From Cristatella mucedo (lineage: Eukaryota; Bryozoa; Phylactolaemata; Cristatellidae): a stretch of DNA of 64,000 nt. The notes beneath the pieces were generated by a model that made no database searches, had not been told where the DNA came from, and was given only the letters and a program-made list of their open reading frames with translations. Below, one piece after another: positions 1 through 26,258 of the stretch (the first letter of the stretch is position 1; each line of letters starts with the position of its first letter). The translations under genes were made by a program, and so were the position numbers. Where the stretch lies: contig WPIO01000032.1 in assembly GCA_009760855.2 (NCBI GenBank), positions 1-64,000 on the forward strand. The letters are read 5' to 3'.

Positions 1-231
1 TTTGTGGCGATGTAAGCTATGTACGCAGTAGCGGTACCGTAGCGTGGCTAGTTGGCCGCCAGCACGCGCGCCAGCTCGTGTGCACCCCGGCCTCCTTCGC
101 CGCCGCCGCCGTCGCGAGAGCGAGTTTTGGTTATTTCAACGCGCGTTGTAGACGCATGCATTAGCGAACCTGCCGGGCCGATAGGATTCTTGCGCAGCGT
201 TACACTCAATGAAATGGGGCACCGCTCTCTG

Positions 232-297
232 TCTGTCTGTCTATCTGTCTCTCTCTGTCTATCTGTCTCTGTCTGTCTCTGTCTCTGTCTCTCTCTG
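232..297 (+). repeat. CTGT/CTCTGT microsatellite
   Basis: An imperfect array of CTGT and CTCTGT. Confidence 0.85.
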
Positions 298-429
298 CAC
301 AGTCACGAATGCGGTGTAGCGGCTTCTTCCGGCGAGTGCAGCTCTCGTAGCGGCGCTCGAGCGCTTGCCGACGCACGACCCAAACCGGCGAAGCCCTGAA
401 CCTGGCGTCGCGGCGGCTAATGACTTGCA

Positions 430-582
430 GGTGCAGCGCTAACGCACGCAGGTTTGCCGACAGGTGCCTGGAACATGGCAGCAATTGAGAACGTCCGGAC
501 CTTCTTGCAACGAGTCCGCGTGCAGTACAAAAGTCTGTCCAACAGCCACGACGGGGTGACGGGCGTCCAGCAGGAGCTTTGA
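430..582 (+). CDS. Possible small exon or short ORF, unrecognised
   Basis: An open frame from 424 with ATG at 475 encodes 35 residues (MAAIENVRTFLQRVRVQYKS onward) and ends TGA at 580-582. Third codon positions are strongly G/C, as in the STX6 exons, and an AG lies at 428-430 (TTGCAG). No family is recognised. It could equally be chance in GC-rich DNA. Confidence 0.2.
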   Translation, partial: GAALTHAGLPTGAWNMAAIENVRTFLQRVRVQYKSLSNSHDGVTGVQQEL

Positions 583-2133
583 CTACAGCCGCTCTCGCCC
601 AAGCACCCCTGAAATGCCGACCGGCGTGCACAAAGCTTCCGGCCAAGCTCGCGCCTGCCCTATGGCCTGACCGCCATCTCCGCTGCCTCACTAGAGCTGT
701 AGTGCGGCGCTACTGACTGCCTATTACACGACCCGGCCTCTTATACCGTCTAATCGCGGATCGAGTCACAACCGGCATCAAGATATCATAATTCAAGAAA
801 CTGGAAAAATATTTTGGCCGTCATAAGCTGGCTATTCTAGTACGCCATCTGTTGATTACCCCTCCTGAAATAAAGGCCGTCCTCTGCAGGAGTAGTAAAG
901 GAAACCTAACACAACCAGCTACAGTATGAACGCTCGACCTCACAATCTCTTTAGGATATAGCATCCGTGACTACTGATAATTTTCAGACGTCTATATTAC
1001 TGTAGTCGGTACTAGCTGGTCTTTGTCTCTATCACTAAAAGCCGTCACAGCAAACCAACGGGCCTCCATAAGTCTCGAGAAATCCTCGGCTGTTCCTACT
1101 TTCAGGTCATCAGCACTTCACTCGACGGAGGCAGGCGAGGGCCTTCAGCTTTAGCTCTATCTGAATAGACACCTGAAACGGTCTCAATCGAGAATGCGAT
1201 TTGACGCACAAAACAAAGAGGCACCACATAACTCCGTTTTTACCACTGTATGAGCAATCGGGACTGCGACTTTTCAGGTTTATTTCTGGCACCGTCTCAC
1301 GAAACCCTTCTTTTGCCTTAAATTGAGTCGGGCAGTCTGAGAAGTATGAGATACACAGTCCGCAATCCAACGTCTATTAGAAGCATACGCCCACTTACTA
1401 CGCCTTGTTCGTGGCCAGTAATCGCAGGTCAGTGTCTCTTTTCGTGCAAGCACACTTGCTCTACTTGCTCTGTGGGAGCCCTCCTTTCGAAAAACAGTGA
1501 ACCATTGAGTTGCTGTGAATTTGAACAAGAAAATGTAATCCATTCGCTCTTTAGACACGCCCATTCTGCAACCGTAGCAGGGTCGTAGATAAACGAAGTT
1601 GGTTGGCATGCTTGTTCTCTAAGATCTTGGCACTGCATTCTCTGAATTTCAAACTCAACAGAATCGTCGCAAAAGAAGTAACTTAAAAATTATGATACAG
1701 AGAAAGAGGAGCCTCCCCAAATAGACAAAAAAAAAACGCGAGTTTGAGTGGTCATGGAAACGTAAACGGCATGATGCTACGCATAGTCGTACCACTGCAT
1801 TGCACATCGCCACACAGAAAAGAGAACTCATCTCAAACGCAACTGCGATTTACAACAATCGCATTTTTCGTAATGCGGGCACAGAGCGTGACATTGAAGT
1901 AGCAGTGGAGCGCAGACGGTTTATTGTGTGTCAGAGACGGAAGTAGGAAAGAAGATGAAGAGTCGTCATGAGAATTGTGAAATAATGGTGATATTAATGG
2001 TAAAACGTTTCCTTGGCGTCCTAAGAGAGCTAAGTTTCTTTCTAAGCACCTTACATGACTTCAACGGTTATTGATCTGAGAGCAAAGCTTCTGCCGTGAT
2101 GGGTCTTTATGTAAAATAAAAAATACTTGGTTA

Positions 2134-2290
2134 ATTTAACAGCCTCGTTTATATAGGCGACAGAAGAGCCTTTGCGGCTATCACCACCACTTGCAGTAGG
2201 CGATACAGAATCACCCACAGCAGGACTCAAATCCACGACCTGGATCGTGAAGAGCGAGCACCTTACCTCCTGGGCTAAGACCCGGATGTA
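2134..2290 (-). mobile_element. tRNA-derived SINE, family A
   Basis: A minus-strand copy with a tRNA-like head (A-box-like TTAGCCCAGGAGGTAAGG, diverged B box), then the family body ACTGCAAGTGGTGGTGATAGCC and AAAGGCTCTTCTGTCG. Confidence 0.8.
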
Positions 2291-2880
2291 AGAAGGGTAC
2301 AACTAACGATTTATTGTCTTATGCAGACTAGCTAGGTGCTACGGAGTAGTAAGCGTCGCGGAGCTAGTGGGCAAAAATAAAAGTATGCATTTTTCTGCTA
2401 ATCAATCGAAGACATATCTGCCCCTTTGTTAAAGAAAGAAGACGCTTCATTGAATAGTTTGGAGTTAAAAACCAAGCTGGTAGCTGCATTCACCACAAAA
2501 GCTAAAGGTTCGTTAAATTATGACTGTTATCAGTGTTGATTAACAGTAATAAAGTTTAGCAATGACAAGAACACTTGTAAACGGTGAGGTCACAATCACT
2601 AATCCTAGATAGGGCCGGCAGAACATGCTCACCAGTTGTGGAGGCAGTCTCTCGAAGATGACTTTTAATGCTAGCTGCTGAAAAGACACCTTAATCACCA
2701 ATACATGACAATAAGTTCAACGTCCGTAAGCGCTCAGCAACACTCTTTCATCACTAGTTCAATTTTAGCCTCACGATCGTCTACCTTCTTCTTTGCAATT
2801 GCACAAGCTCGAGCGCAATAGCAGCACCAGCAACGTTCCTTTTTATTGATTATGGCAACCCCTCTTTCAACATGTAGACA

Positions 2881-3042
2881 CGTGGGTCTTAGCCCAGGCA
2901 AGGTGCTCCGTCATAATGACCCGTGGTCGTGGGTTTGAGGCCTGCAGTGGTCGATCCTTTTTTGACCACTGCAAACGGTGCAAATGACCATGAAGAATCT
3001 CCTGTCGCTATATAAATGGGGCTGTTAGATCAGCCTACCTCT
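2881..3042 (+). mobile_element. tRNA-derived SINE, family A (diverged)
   Basis: It has the head TCTTAGCCCAGGCAAGGTG and a B-box-like GGGTTTGAGGCC, then CCACTGCAAACGGTGC and CTCCTGTCGCTATATAAA, the family A body and end. Confidence 0.7.
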
Positions 3043-3311
3043 TTTTGGCAGCCATCAAGTAAAGTAGGCCAGGCACGTAGCAAAAAGCAGCAGTGCACGG
3101 TGCCGGTTCAGATCTTAGTTTTTCGCTTAGGCTTAGGCTGAGCCTAAATGAGTGAGTCATTTCGGCATCCACTAGCTTAACGGCCAAGTTGTGGAGTTTA
3201 CGCAAACCGAATCTGGATGATCCAGCATATGAGCATAATGCCTTTATACCACGCATTTACTGCTTATGATCAGCTGCTCCATTAATATAATACCGCTGAC
3301 CCCACTAGCGG

Positions 3312-3395
3312 CTGGCAAAAATAAAAACCCGATGCAGGACTTGAAACCGTGGCACTGGGTCACGAAGTTAGAGCCCCATATCTCCCCAGTCTAAG
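3312..3395 (-). mobile_element. Possible SINE head fragment
   Basis: The minus strand shows a tRNA-like stretch with a B-box-like GGTTTCAAGTCCTGC. The body is lost. Confidence 0.4.
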
Positions 3396-3399
3396 ATTA

Positions 3400-6300
3400 G
3401 GTTTAACCGTGAGATCCGTAGTATGCTGTCGTTTTTCCAAAGCAATACAGCAGCAAACCTAACTAACAGACGAAACCACTTGATTCAAATTGTTTGCTAC
3501 TTAACTAGCAGCATTTTTATATACTTTACTCAAGTGTCACTTTTTATATGTTTAGATATTTTGAATTGTCCCCTACCGTTGTCTGAAAGTTCTAGCCAGG
3601 GTAAGCAGCTATCGACTGTCTTAGCAATGTACCCAGGCTAGGTTCGGTTGGCTGGGACAGGACGGCTGTAATGCGGTAAGGGTCACCGGCAAGGCCGGGG
3701 TCTGACCAATGGCATGTTCGGTGACGAGGGGTCACCGGGGCTCTTGGGTAGGAGAAGTTGGCCGAGTAAGTCATGGTGTTGGAGGCTCCCGGTCTTGCCG
3801 AATTTAATTGTTTAATTGAAATGTGGGGCGCCGGGTAGGATTGAGCTAGGCGAAGGCCAAATGCACGGGCTTATACATCTAAACCGGACCGAGCTTATTG
3901 CATTTTCAAGGGGGTAGGGGTAAGAGCGATTCTGGTACTTATTCTGATAGACTAAGAGTGACAAAGAGGGCACACGAGCCCGTGCCAACTATTGAGCCAA
4001 CGGTTCGATTCCAAAAAGTTTGGTGACCACAGGCAGCCTCAAAATGACAACGGGTTCATTATTGTAACACTAGCATAGCCAATGAGACTCGATTTGATTT
4101 TGGGCTGGAACAGTGCAGCTCAATAAATAGCAAAGCTGCAGTCGGTTCAGCAAGCCTGCTCTCCTGTGCACGTGTGGCAGTGATGGTAGCTGTTAGTGCT
4201 GTGGGTAAGAGCATTAGTACACTTCTAGCACAGCTACAAATACTGATCGGGGTGTATTTGGGAGAGACTCGCTTTTCAGCACAATCAGCCGAATCTGCTG
4301 AGATCAAGGCACCACAATGTCTTAAAGGACTCACAGTGTACGTAGTGCAGCCGTTGCTCTCACAGCACAACTGACAATGGCAGGCCTCCATACGGGCACA
4401 GCTAGCGATACAAGCTACTTCATTGACAACAGGTTTCAATGAAGCTGTACATGGTGTCAAAATAATGGCACATATTATTGCACGCCCATGCACTCACACA
4501 CACACACACACACAAACACACACGCATGTGCATGCACACACATACAAACGGACACAAAAAATGTTCATCTGCACAATGGCAGAATAAGCAAAGAGTGGAC
4601 TGCTCACCTGTGTTGGCAAGCAGGCATCTGCCACATGCTTAGCAGTACATCTTTGTTGGCATAGGTCAGAACAGTCATTCAAATCAACAGGAATCCTTAC
4701 CAAACACTGTGACTACAGCCGAGGCTGCATAAAAGTAGAAAAGAAACTGATGTCACAGCAACCACCTGCTTGCTGCATCCTTGGGGATACGGTATGTGAG
4801 CTGAGCACGAACATGCTAAGATGAGTCAGATGCTACCAAGTGCAACCTGACACGTGTGCAAAAACGATGGCGACTTTCCGACTACGAACAAACTACGATA
4901 GCCGGCACGAGGTCTGCACGGTGCAGTCGGAGCGACTTCTTGCGCCGGTTACATGGGCTTGCACCTGGGCATGACTCCTGCACACTCTACAAGAACAAGC
5001 TCCGAAGGCAGGTAGGTGGGAGTGCAGGCGACAGGAATTCGGTCCATCTGTGCAGACCTCGATTGAATCAAGCCAAACGAAGCTGGCTAGGGCTGGCAGG
5101 CCCCACGGACCGAGTACCCTGACATCGTCCGTCGTCGGGTGACTAGACGACTGACTGAGTCTAAGGCAGCCGTTTCCTGGCACACGAGTCGATCTGACCG
5201 GAGCTGTGGTGATAATGATGGCCCTCATCCCCTGTTGCTGCTGCTGCTCCTCGGTGACAGCAGCAGAGGCAGCGCCAGCGACATGCCACAACAAGCGGCA
5301 TCTGCATCGTAAGCGCATGATGCCGCTGATATGCAGTGGCGACCGTGAAAAAGTGATCCGATGCACCAGGCATGATGTACGTTCGATACATGCTGTACGT
5401 TCAAGGGATGCAAGTACAAGCTACCAACAGCTTCGGCGATCAGCTTCAACTCGGTCTGCTTCGTCGATGCCAGGATGCAGCCGGTTCCTGCTGCAGCCAG
5501 TTCCTGCTACAACCAGTGGCTGCAAGAATAGATTCGCAGACAATCCCCGCAGAGCCCAACAGAGCCAACCGAGCGATGGCAATTGTAATCATTGAAGCGC
5601 CGGGTTAAGGAAGGCGGACCGTGTGCACTGTTTCCCCATGGATGCAAAAACCAGACACTGTATTAAAATGTTCCCACTGCAGAAAAAGTCGCCATCTTTG
5701 AACGAACGACACTCGGCAAACGTCGCTAGACTAATGAATTATGCATAGAGAGCATGTGCACCGCAATGCATGTATTGCACACGTTTTCCCATGCATAAAG
5801 CATAATTAAGACGTGAGTTTTTTACTTGCTATTTAGTAACCTCCAGTCACACAAGAAGCATTCGGCAAATGAAAGTTTGTGGTTAGTCCGGTAAAAATCC
5901 CGACTAACACTCGAGAGTTAGAACTTGAGTATCAACCACTGTACACCGCCGATACTTAGCAATGCTTGAAGGACTTGTGAAAAGAGGTTCACTAATGCTT
6001 CATATTAATACAAAATAAACTAAGGCATATTATTTTATCGTGACCACAAAGTGCCGTTCCGTTGGCCAAAAGCATAGCTGTGTGTGGAAGGATCACACTG
6101 CGCCAACGATCAGGCATACAATTTTTGTTGCCGACATTTGAAATTGAGTAGGTGAACATTCGATAAGTAGTAGCACACCCGCTAGATGTCCAGGTCCTTT
6201 TTTTAACGACCCTCCTAAAAAAATGACATCTGAGTCCCATTTTTGTTCACAAGCCCTTTTAAGAAGCTTGTAAGCAGGAAGTAACACTATTTATACTAAT

Positions 6301-6778
6301 TATGAGCCAATTAAACAAAATACCTCTGTTGCAACTTTAAAAAGAGAAGCATTCTGCAAGCTGCCAAACAAAATGCTAAGCCCAGTCCATACACACACAC
6401 ATGTATCAGCAGCTGTGCACATGTATCTGATCACGTGGGACAACACAATGTACTAGTCACAAAAATACTTTGTCATCTGACCCGACAATAACGTCTCTGA
6501 CAACGTACACATCCTTACCAGTCCAAATGCAGATGACTATTAACGGAGCCTCCCAGCATCTGACCAGAAATTTAGCTAGAGTATTCAACGTACATCTTAA
6601 CCGTGGCTCCTACGTAGAACTAAATTATGTCAAACTAAGTACATTTTATGACAGATTAATTTTTTGCGATGGCCAGAACACCCGAAGGTTGCATTTTGCC
6701 ATGGTGGCTATCATTCTGGGTGAACGGAGAGACAAGTCCATTTTTGTTAATTTGGAAAAGGACAGGTGTAAGGATTAG
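3400..6778. other. Unassigned region downstream of STX6
   Basis: It contains a CA run near 4494 and a GGTTCGATTCC B-box-like motif near 4002. ORFs of up to 157 codons near 4059-5595 overlap on both strands and match nothing I know. The 3' UTR of STX6 could reach into it. Confidence 0.4.
4494..4513 (+). repeat. CA microsatellite
   Basis: A short CA run, extended by imperfect CA-rich sequence to about 4550. Confidence 0.8.
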
Positions 6779-6945
6779 GTAGCCGTGGTGGCTCACTATA
6801 TAAGATGGTTGCTTTTCACGACCTTGGCCCCGAGGTCATGGGTTCGAATCCTGTAGTGGGCGATTTTTTATTGCTACTGCAAGCGGTGGTGATAGCCATA
6901 AAGGCTCTTCTGTTGCTATACAAAAGAGGCCGTTGAACTACTTAA
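6779..6945 (+). mobile_element. tRNA-derived SINE, family A
   Basis: A full-length-looking copy: head AGCCGTGGTGGCTCACTATA, B box GGTTCGAATCC near 6841, body CTACTGCAAGCGGTGGTGAT, then AAAGGCTCTTCTGTTGCTAT. It lies downstream of STX6 in the opposite orientation. Confidence 0.85.
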
Positions 6946-7497
6946 TAGTTTCAAACATTCCCATTGCTTCTCATGAAATTGCAGCGGTCCTGAGCATAAA
7001 GTGGCCCAGTAATAATACTACAGTGCCATCTACCAAAGTAAGACGTTTACATAACTATGTGATATGTGTATGTGTCTGTTTTGTTGACAGGTTGGGCATT
7101 TTGTCATTTTTTGGTTTAATTAAACTCCAAGGCCATCTGCTGAGTGATGAAGTCACCATGCTTGATTTAGCTAGGGCAAGAATACCTTACAAAATCTGAT
7201 GGAGTAGCTTCTGCAGCAGGACAAGAACTTCTGAATACTTCACCCTACAGCAGTGATTTCTCTGTGGAACAGGCTCTGTCTGCCACACCCTGAATCACCA
7301 GGGTAACACAGCAAGAAGCATGGTAAGGCATAGCGATCGCACAGACTGAGAAAAAGCAGAATGCAGCAAGCCAAAAAGAGAAGCTGAGCTTCTTAGCTCA
7401 CAGAGTTTAACCAATAAGTTGGTGAAACCAGATGCTTTTGGCCAAAAAAGGAATACGTACCAAAAAAGAGCGAGACTTATGGAACAGGGATCATTTG

Positions 7498-21645
<14,148 letters not shown>

Positions 21646-22351
21646 CTTATACAGGCGGAAGTTACGACCGTAGCATTGAGCCGCAGCGGCCGGGCCTGCT
21701 TTGGCGAGTGAGGTAGCAATTTGCTGCTCTGGGGCGGGTCTGCAAACTTGTCTTCCGCTTTTACTGTTGGGGTGGGGAGACGCTAGCCAGCCCGTCAAGT
21801 CGCTGGAGAGCGTAGAACGACTTTCCAAAAAGGTCTTATAGACTTTCATGTTGGTACCTTTTCTGCCCCCCCCCCCAGCAAATAACGGATACCTACGGCT
21901 GTCCCACTGCCGCCCCTCCACTCGCTCGCCTGTAGAGGTGGCAGAGAAATTGGTCGATAAGGAATAACTTATTGCTGTTTTTAGGATAGTTTTTCCCACT
22001 CACGTTACACTCGAAAAGTGCTGGCTTATGAAAATGGCCTCGCTTTCGTTTGCATTTGCATTTCGAGGTCAGAAGGCGGAAGAAGAGCGTTATACTCTTG
22101 GCTGCATCAACTCTAAAAATCTCCAACCATCAATCACCTACAGTCGCAGCACATTCGTACAACTATTAACCAGTTGGCGATGCGCCGAGGCGATTGTTAT
22201 GTCTAACCTTAAAGCATGTGCAATAGCCTCGCATTTACTTATTGAAATACTTACGTCCAGAATACCAGTCCTGGCGCTTGTTGTCGCCTGTTTTACTTCC
22301 TATTAACACAAACAATATGTTTTTAATATAAAAGACAGCAAAATATTAGAT

Positions 22352-22475
22352 GATTGTGCAGCCTCGTTTTTATAGCAGCAGAAGAGCCTTCATGGCTATC
22401 GCCACGGCTTGTGGTTGACCATATAGGATCGCCCACTGCGTTATTCGAACCGACTCTCTCGGTCGCACAAATCGA
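22352..22475 (-). mobile_element. tRNA-derived SINE, family A
   Basis: The minus strand has B-box-like GGTTCGAATAACGC, a degenerate hairpin region, and AGCCATGAAGGCTCTTCTGC. It lies between STX6 and the Asn-rich gene. Confidence 0.7.
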
Positions 22476-23343
22476 CATTTAACAGTCCCATCTGGGACAG
22501 TCAGTTTATGGGCCAAATTTTTAGAGATTTGTCATTTATAGCACATCAAATGCCAGTAGCTGGTGCTGTTGTTGCTGTTTAGTGCTCACGTAAATTTACC
22601 AGCAAGCACCAGAGCTGTTTCAGTCCAGTACAACGTCGCATAACCTGCTACTGAAAGTGCGACAGAGGTATCACTTTGAGGGAAGACCATCAGCAGGCAG
22701 CCGTACCCAAGAAACTGATTGTGACCAATCGGGCTTCACTTCACATGACGCAGCAGCTTCCAGTAATTAGAAAAGGTGTATCCGTCAATTTAAGGGAGAG
22801 TGGTGCCCCCAACAACTCAGCGCTACGCTGGCGAACACTCTGCTAAAAGACTATACCGCGGTCGTCTGTTGGCAAGCGTATTACAGCGTCTACCTCAGCC
22901 GTCAAACGTCTCTCGCTGCATTGTAGCCTAGGAAAAGTAGTATGAGCTTGAGAGAGAGAGAGAGAGAAAGGGATAGAGGGGAGAGAGAGAGATGGGGAAT
23001 AACCGGACGTTAAAGAAAATTACTAATGAAAGTACCACTGGACCGCAGGGTAACAAACATATTTCTAACTAATTCAAATTACTCTGTTAAACTAAAATGC
23101 ATGCCCAGAGCATTCGGGGGTTTTAAACTTCAGCATCCTATTTGAAAGCTGCCAATTGAAAATAGTACGGCTATGACTGCAATAGCCACAATGCCAAGTA
23201 AAAAGAAACAACAGAAAGTGTCACCGAGTAACCATGCGAAATTGCTTGATTGCGAAGATTTTTATTGATAATTGGAATCTGCAATGCACCCACATTTTGA
23301 TCTGTGAAAGTAAAGGACTATTTATCAATCACTGCAAAGCGTT

Positions 23344-23349
23344 TTTATT
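23344..23349 (-). terminator. AATAAA polyadenylation signal
   Basis: A perfect minus-strand AATAAA lies 15 nt after the TGA of the Asn-rich gene, giving it a very short 3' UTR. Confidence 0.7.
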
Positions 23350-23363
23350 CTCCGTAAGGCACT

Positions 23364-23746
23364 TCACTTCTTGCCCCAGCCTTGGCCATTGTTGTTATTG
23401 TTGTTATTCGAACCAGCATTGTTGTTATTGTTGTTGTTATTATTGGCACCGTTGTTGTTGTTGTTGTTGTTGTTATTTGCTTCTCCCCAGCCATGTCCGC
23501 CAAGCTCTCCCCAGCTGTTTTCTCCCCAGCCAAGTCCACCAAGCTCTCCCCAGCTGTTTTCTCCCCAGCCATACCCGCCGGCGGCAGTGCTGGCTGTAAG
23601 AGAAGAAACAGGACATGCGATGCCGATTGGGCTAGCTATAATAAAATATCATACATAAATCAGCCTAACTTAGGAGAACAGGTATAGATTTCAGCGAACT
23701 TACCCGCAACCAGCGCCAACAAGATCATGCCTTGCGTTAGGTTCAT
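23364..23746 (-). CDS. Small secreted Gly/Trp repeat and polyasparagine protein, 2 exons, 90 aa
   Basis: Exon 1 is 23746-23704 and exon 2 is 23593-23364, with donor GTAAGT and acceptor CTCTTACAG. The lengths 43 and 230 nt give 90 codons plus TGA. Residues 1-15 (MNLTQGMILLALVAA) form a signal peptide, with cleavage likely in ASTAAG. Next come about two and a half copies of a 13-residue repeat around GWGENSWGELGG. The rest is polyAsn blocks of 9, 9 and 7 separated by GA and AGS, then GQGWGKK. There are 6 Trp, no Cys and about 28 Asn. The 39-nt repeat is almost identical between copies, and one Asn block is eight consecutive AAC codons. I recognise no family. A secreted structural, adhesive or matrix role is only an inference from composition. 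The gene model is well supported because the signal peptide, splice sites, TATA-like box and polyA signal all agree. Confidence 0.82.
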
Positions 23747-23815
23747 TGCTGGTTTCTTCGTGGTTGTGCGGAGAACTGAATAGCTCGTCGAATGCCTGCC
23801 TGAAGAGAGTCTCAG

Positions 23816-23826
23816 GCTATATAAGC
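23816..23826 (-). promoter_or_regulatory. TATA-like box of the Asn-rich secreted gene
   Basis: On the minus strand this reads GCTTATATAGC, about 72 nt before the ATG. It would place transcription start near 23775-23795, where pyrimidine-rich and TTCAGTT initiator-like sequence occurs, leaving a 5' UTR of roughly 30-50 nt. Confidence 0.6.
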
Positions 23827-23999
23827 AGTAAGTTCCCGAGCGTAATAGAGGTTCGCCTAACAATGTAGTAATGTTATGCTGAATAGAAAATGAGGCATGA
23901 CCAAAATAGTAGGCCTTTGTTTGTATTCGCCAATACCTCACGTGTAGCCCAGTAACGGTTTCATGGCTGAGGTTGCCGCTGGGTAATTAAGCTAGAAGT

Positions 24000-26015
24000 C
24001 ATGTATGCCGCATCCAGTTCAGAAGGAAAATAGGTACGCACTCGAATAAATCCTTACAGATTACTTTGTAGAGATTTACGTCGTTTCTATTTCTAAACGC
24101 GTTCGCCAATCAAATTAAGAAAGCTACGTATTCCTGTAGCTGTTAAGCCGAGCGGAGACTTTGGTCGGTCTACTCTTGAAGTTACTGTCTGATGGTTCCA
24201 CATGTGTGCAGTAAATTTGACAAGCAATCACGCTTTGAATCACGTCTGAATTTGAATTCCGCGTACCTATTATCTAAAAGTTCTTGGCGGAGGAGGTGAC
24301 TCTGACACTTATTTGATCTTACAGTTGCATCATAACGTTAAGTTGGCGATAATCGAAGGAAACATATGGTTTTCAACATGACAATACACGAGAGAGGAGC
24401 GCACTTATTAAAGAAATGCCAGAGCAGACTTTAAGGAAAATTCAAACATTCTTATAGAAAAACGGCTCCTAATGGAGCTCGATCTAAAACTTTTACAGCA
24501 GTTCCATGAAATCGTCATCTGCCAGCTCCGGATCAATGTATAGTGTTAATTTCGGCTTGGACTAGACTATCTCTACTGTCGAATCTGTAATTTTATGGAA
24601 GCACACAGCATGACCAGAGGGTAGATATCACAGCCCTGATTCCAGGAAGATTTCTGTAATTTAATTCTTGAGTTTGAACCATCGCTGCAAAAGCGTCAGC
24701 CGACCAAAGCCAACTGGAAAATAGATGTGAATGCAATTATTCTCTTGGACCCTGTTGTGCCGAGAGTGTAAACTCGCTGACGTCCGACGTCAGGTCCTAC
24801 GTGTCAGTAGTCAACTGGAAAATAGATGCAAATGTAGTTATTACCTTGGATCCTGTGGTGCCGGGAGGATGAGCTCGCTGATGTCTGACGTCAGGTCCTA
24901 AGTGTCAGTACTTAACTCAGGCAAATTCTTTAGACTAGAGTGAAGAATTAGGCCCATGTAAAACCATTTTCGCATACATTGTGCTTCAATGAGGCAGATG
25001 TGCACACAATTTTGGCTGTATCCCGGAAATGTTAATGAATCAGAGGGAGCCAGGCATTCCTTGACGATGACGACGACTGCTGCTATTAATCGCATAGCAA
25101 TAGACGTGGTTGCCACCAGCAGTCGATGGGACTCGAGTGAGGTCACGCTGCACCATCGCCTTGCCCGGTGATGGAAACGACGATTTAATGACGCTGCAGC
25201 ATCCCGTGCTGTCTCAGGCATACGGTTAGGCACTCTGATACAACCTATTTCGGCCATCGACATCCAACCGTATCAATCACCTGTGTAGAAACCATAGCGC
25301 TTGATAGAGCGTTGTACTAAAAATCCGATTTTTAAAAGATGAAAGTAGAGTCTCTTAGAGTAAAACGCCTCATAAAGTACAACCACCTAATTCCTGCAGT
25401 GAATCGTGGTGCTGCATAAACTACGAATCATGGGGATATGATACTGGAAGTGAGGCATAGAACTGGGCAATTTACTATACAAAAATTAGTGTACCGCCCC
25501 CAATCAGGTATCTGAGTGTAGATAAATTCGCTTAGCAGGGTTACTGAAATCCAGTTGTGGGCCCACCATCAGCGCCACTATACGACGGCAAAACGTCTGC
25601 AAACAAATTAGACAGTCATTCGCGATCGTGTGATGCCCATGTATTTCTGGCTAATTTTATCGTTACTGCCACTTTGTAATCAACCCTACTGTTGTATGGC
25701 AACTTTAATCAGCTATCTTTGTTTCGGCAATGTCTTCATTGTTGGATAAAACATAAACAAGTATATAAGTCGACAGAGAGCTTGGTCGAAGTCTATGCAA
25801 ATGACAGAGGCTATCTGAATACTGCTGGGTTGCGGCATGATTCTGAAAGTACAAAAATAGTCAAAAGTTGAGAGTTTTTTAATTTCTTTATAAAAAAAAT
25901 CTAGCTATAAATTTAATTCCAAGTTTTGGTGATTTATAGCTGAAGGGAACATTGAAAATTAAATTATTTTATAAGACTTGTTCACACCCGAAGTAACACA
26001 TCGAGATCAATGCTA
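24000..26015. other. Unassigned AT-rich region
   Basis: It holds only the 101-bp tandem duplication at 24711-24911. I see no gene or recognisable mobile element. Confidence 0.5.
24711..24911 (+). repeat. Tandem duplication, 2 x about 101 bp
   Basis: CAACTGGAAAATAGATG opens each unit (24711 and 24812) and CAGGTCCTANGTGTCAGTA closes it. The copies differ at roughly a sixth of positions. Confidence 0.88.
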
Positions 26016-26258
26016 TGAGTTGCTTATCATATATTTGCTACGGAGTGACGTTCTTTCCGTGTACTTTGAAAATAAAAGCTGCTCAGCGCTAAAAGAACGC
26101 CAGAATACCACTTCAACTTCGAAAGAACAATTTTTTTTCAAAATATCAATGAGCTCCTCTACGTTAGCCGTCCGATTGGAAGTTACAACAACAAAACGCT
26201 TAAGCCAACTACCGGAGTACAAAACCGCGCCCCCGGGCGAGTAACCATCATTAAGCAA
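26016..26258 (-). CDS. Unrecognised 81-codon ORF
   Basis: It begins MLNDGYSPGGAVLYSGSWLK and contains RFVVVTSNRTANVEELIDIL. An ORF this long is somewhat notable in this AT-rich stretch. No homology is recognised, and no splice or promoter support is seen. It is possibly a fragment of an old element. Confidence 0.2.

Larger units (their letters stand above)
1..2130. other. Unassigned region
   Basis: GC-rich to about 700, then AT-richer. Apart from the CTGT repeat and the weak ORF at 430-582, I see no gene. Confidence 0.5.

Noticed and set aside
4059-5595. Several ORFs of 76-157 codons on both strands
   Set aside because: They overlap in opposite frames, have no conserved motif and no supporting splice structure.
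23345-23687. Alternative ORFs on both strands through the GTT/AAC repeat (poly-Leu/Val and poly-Thr/Ile)
   Set aside because: They are other frames of exon 2 of the Asn-rich gene. Only the Asn frame joins in phase to a signal peptide by consensus splice sites and ends before a polyA signal.
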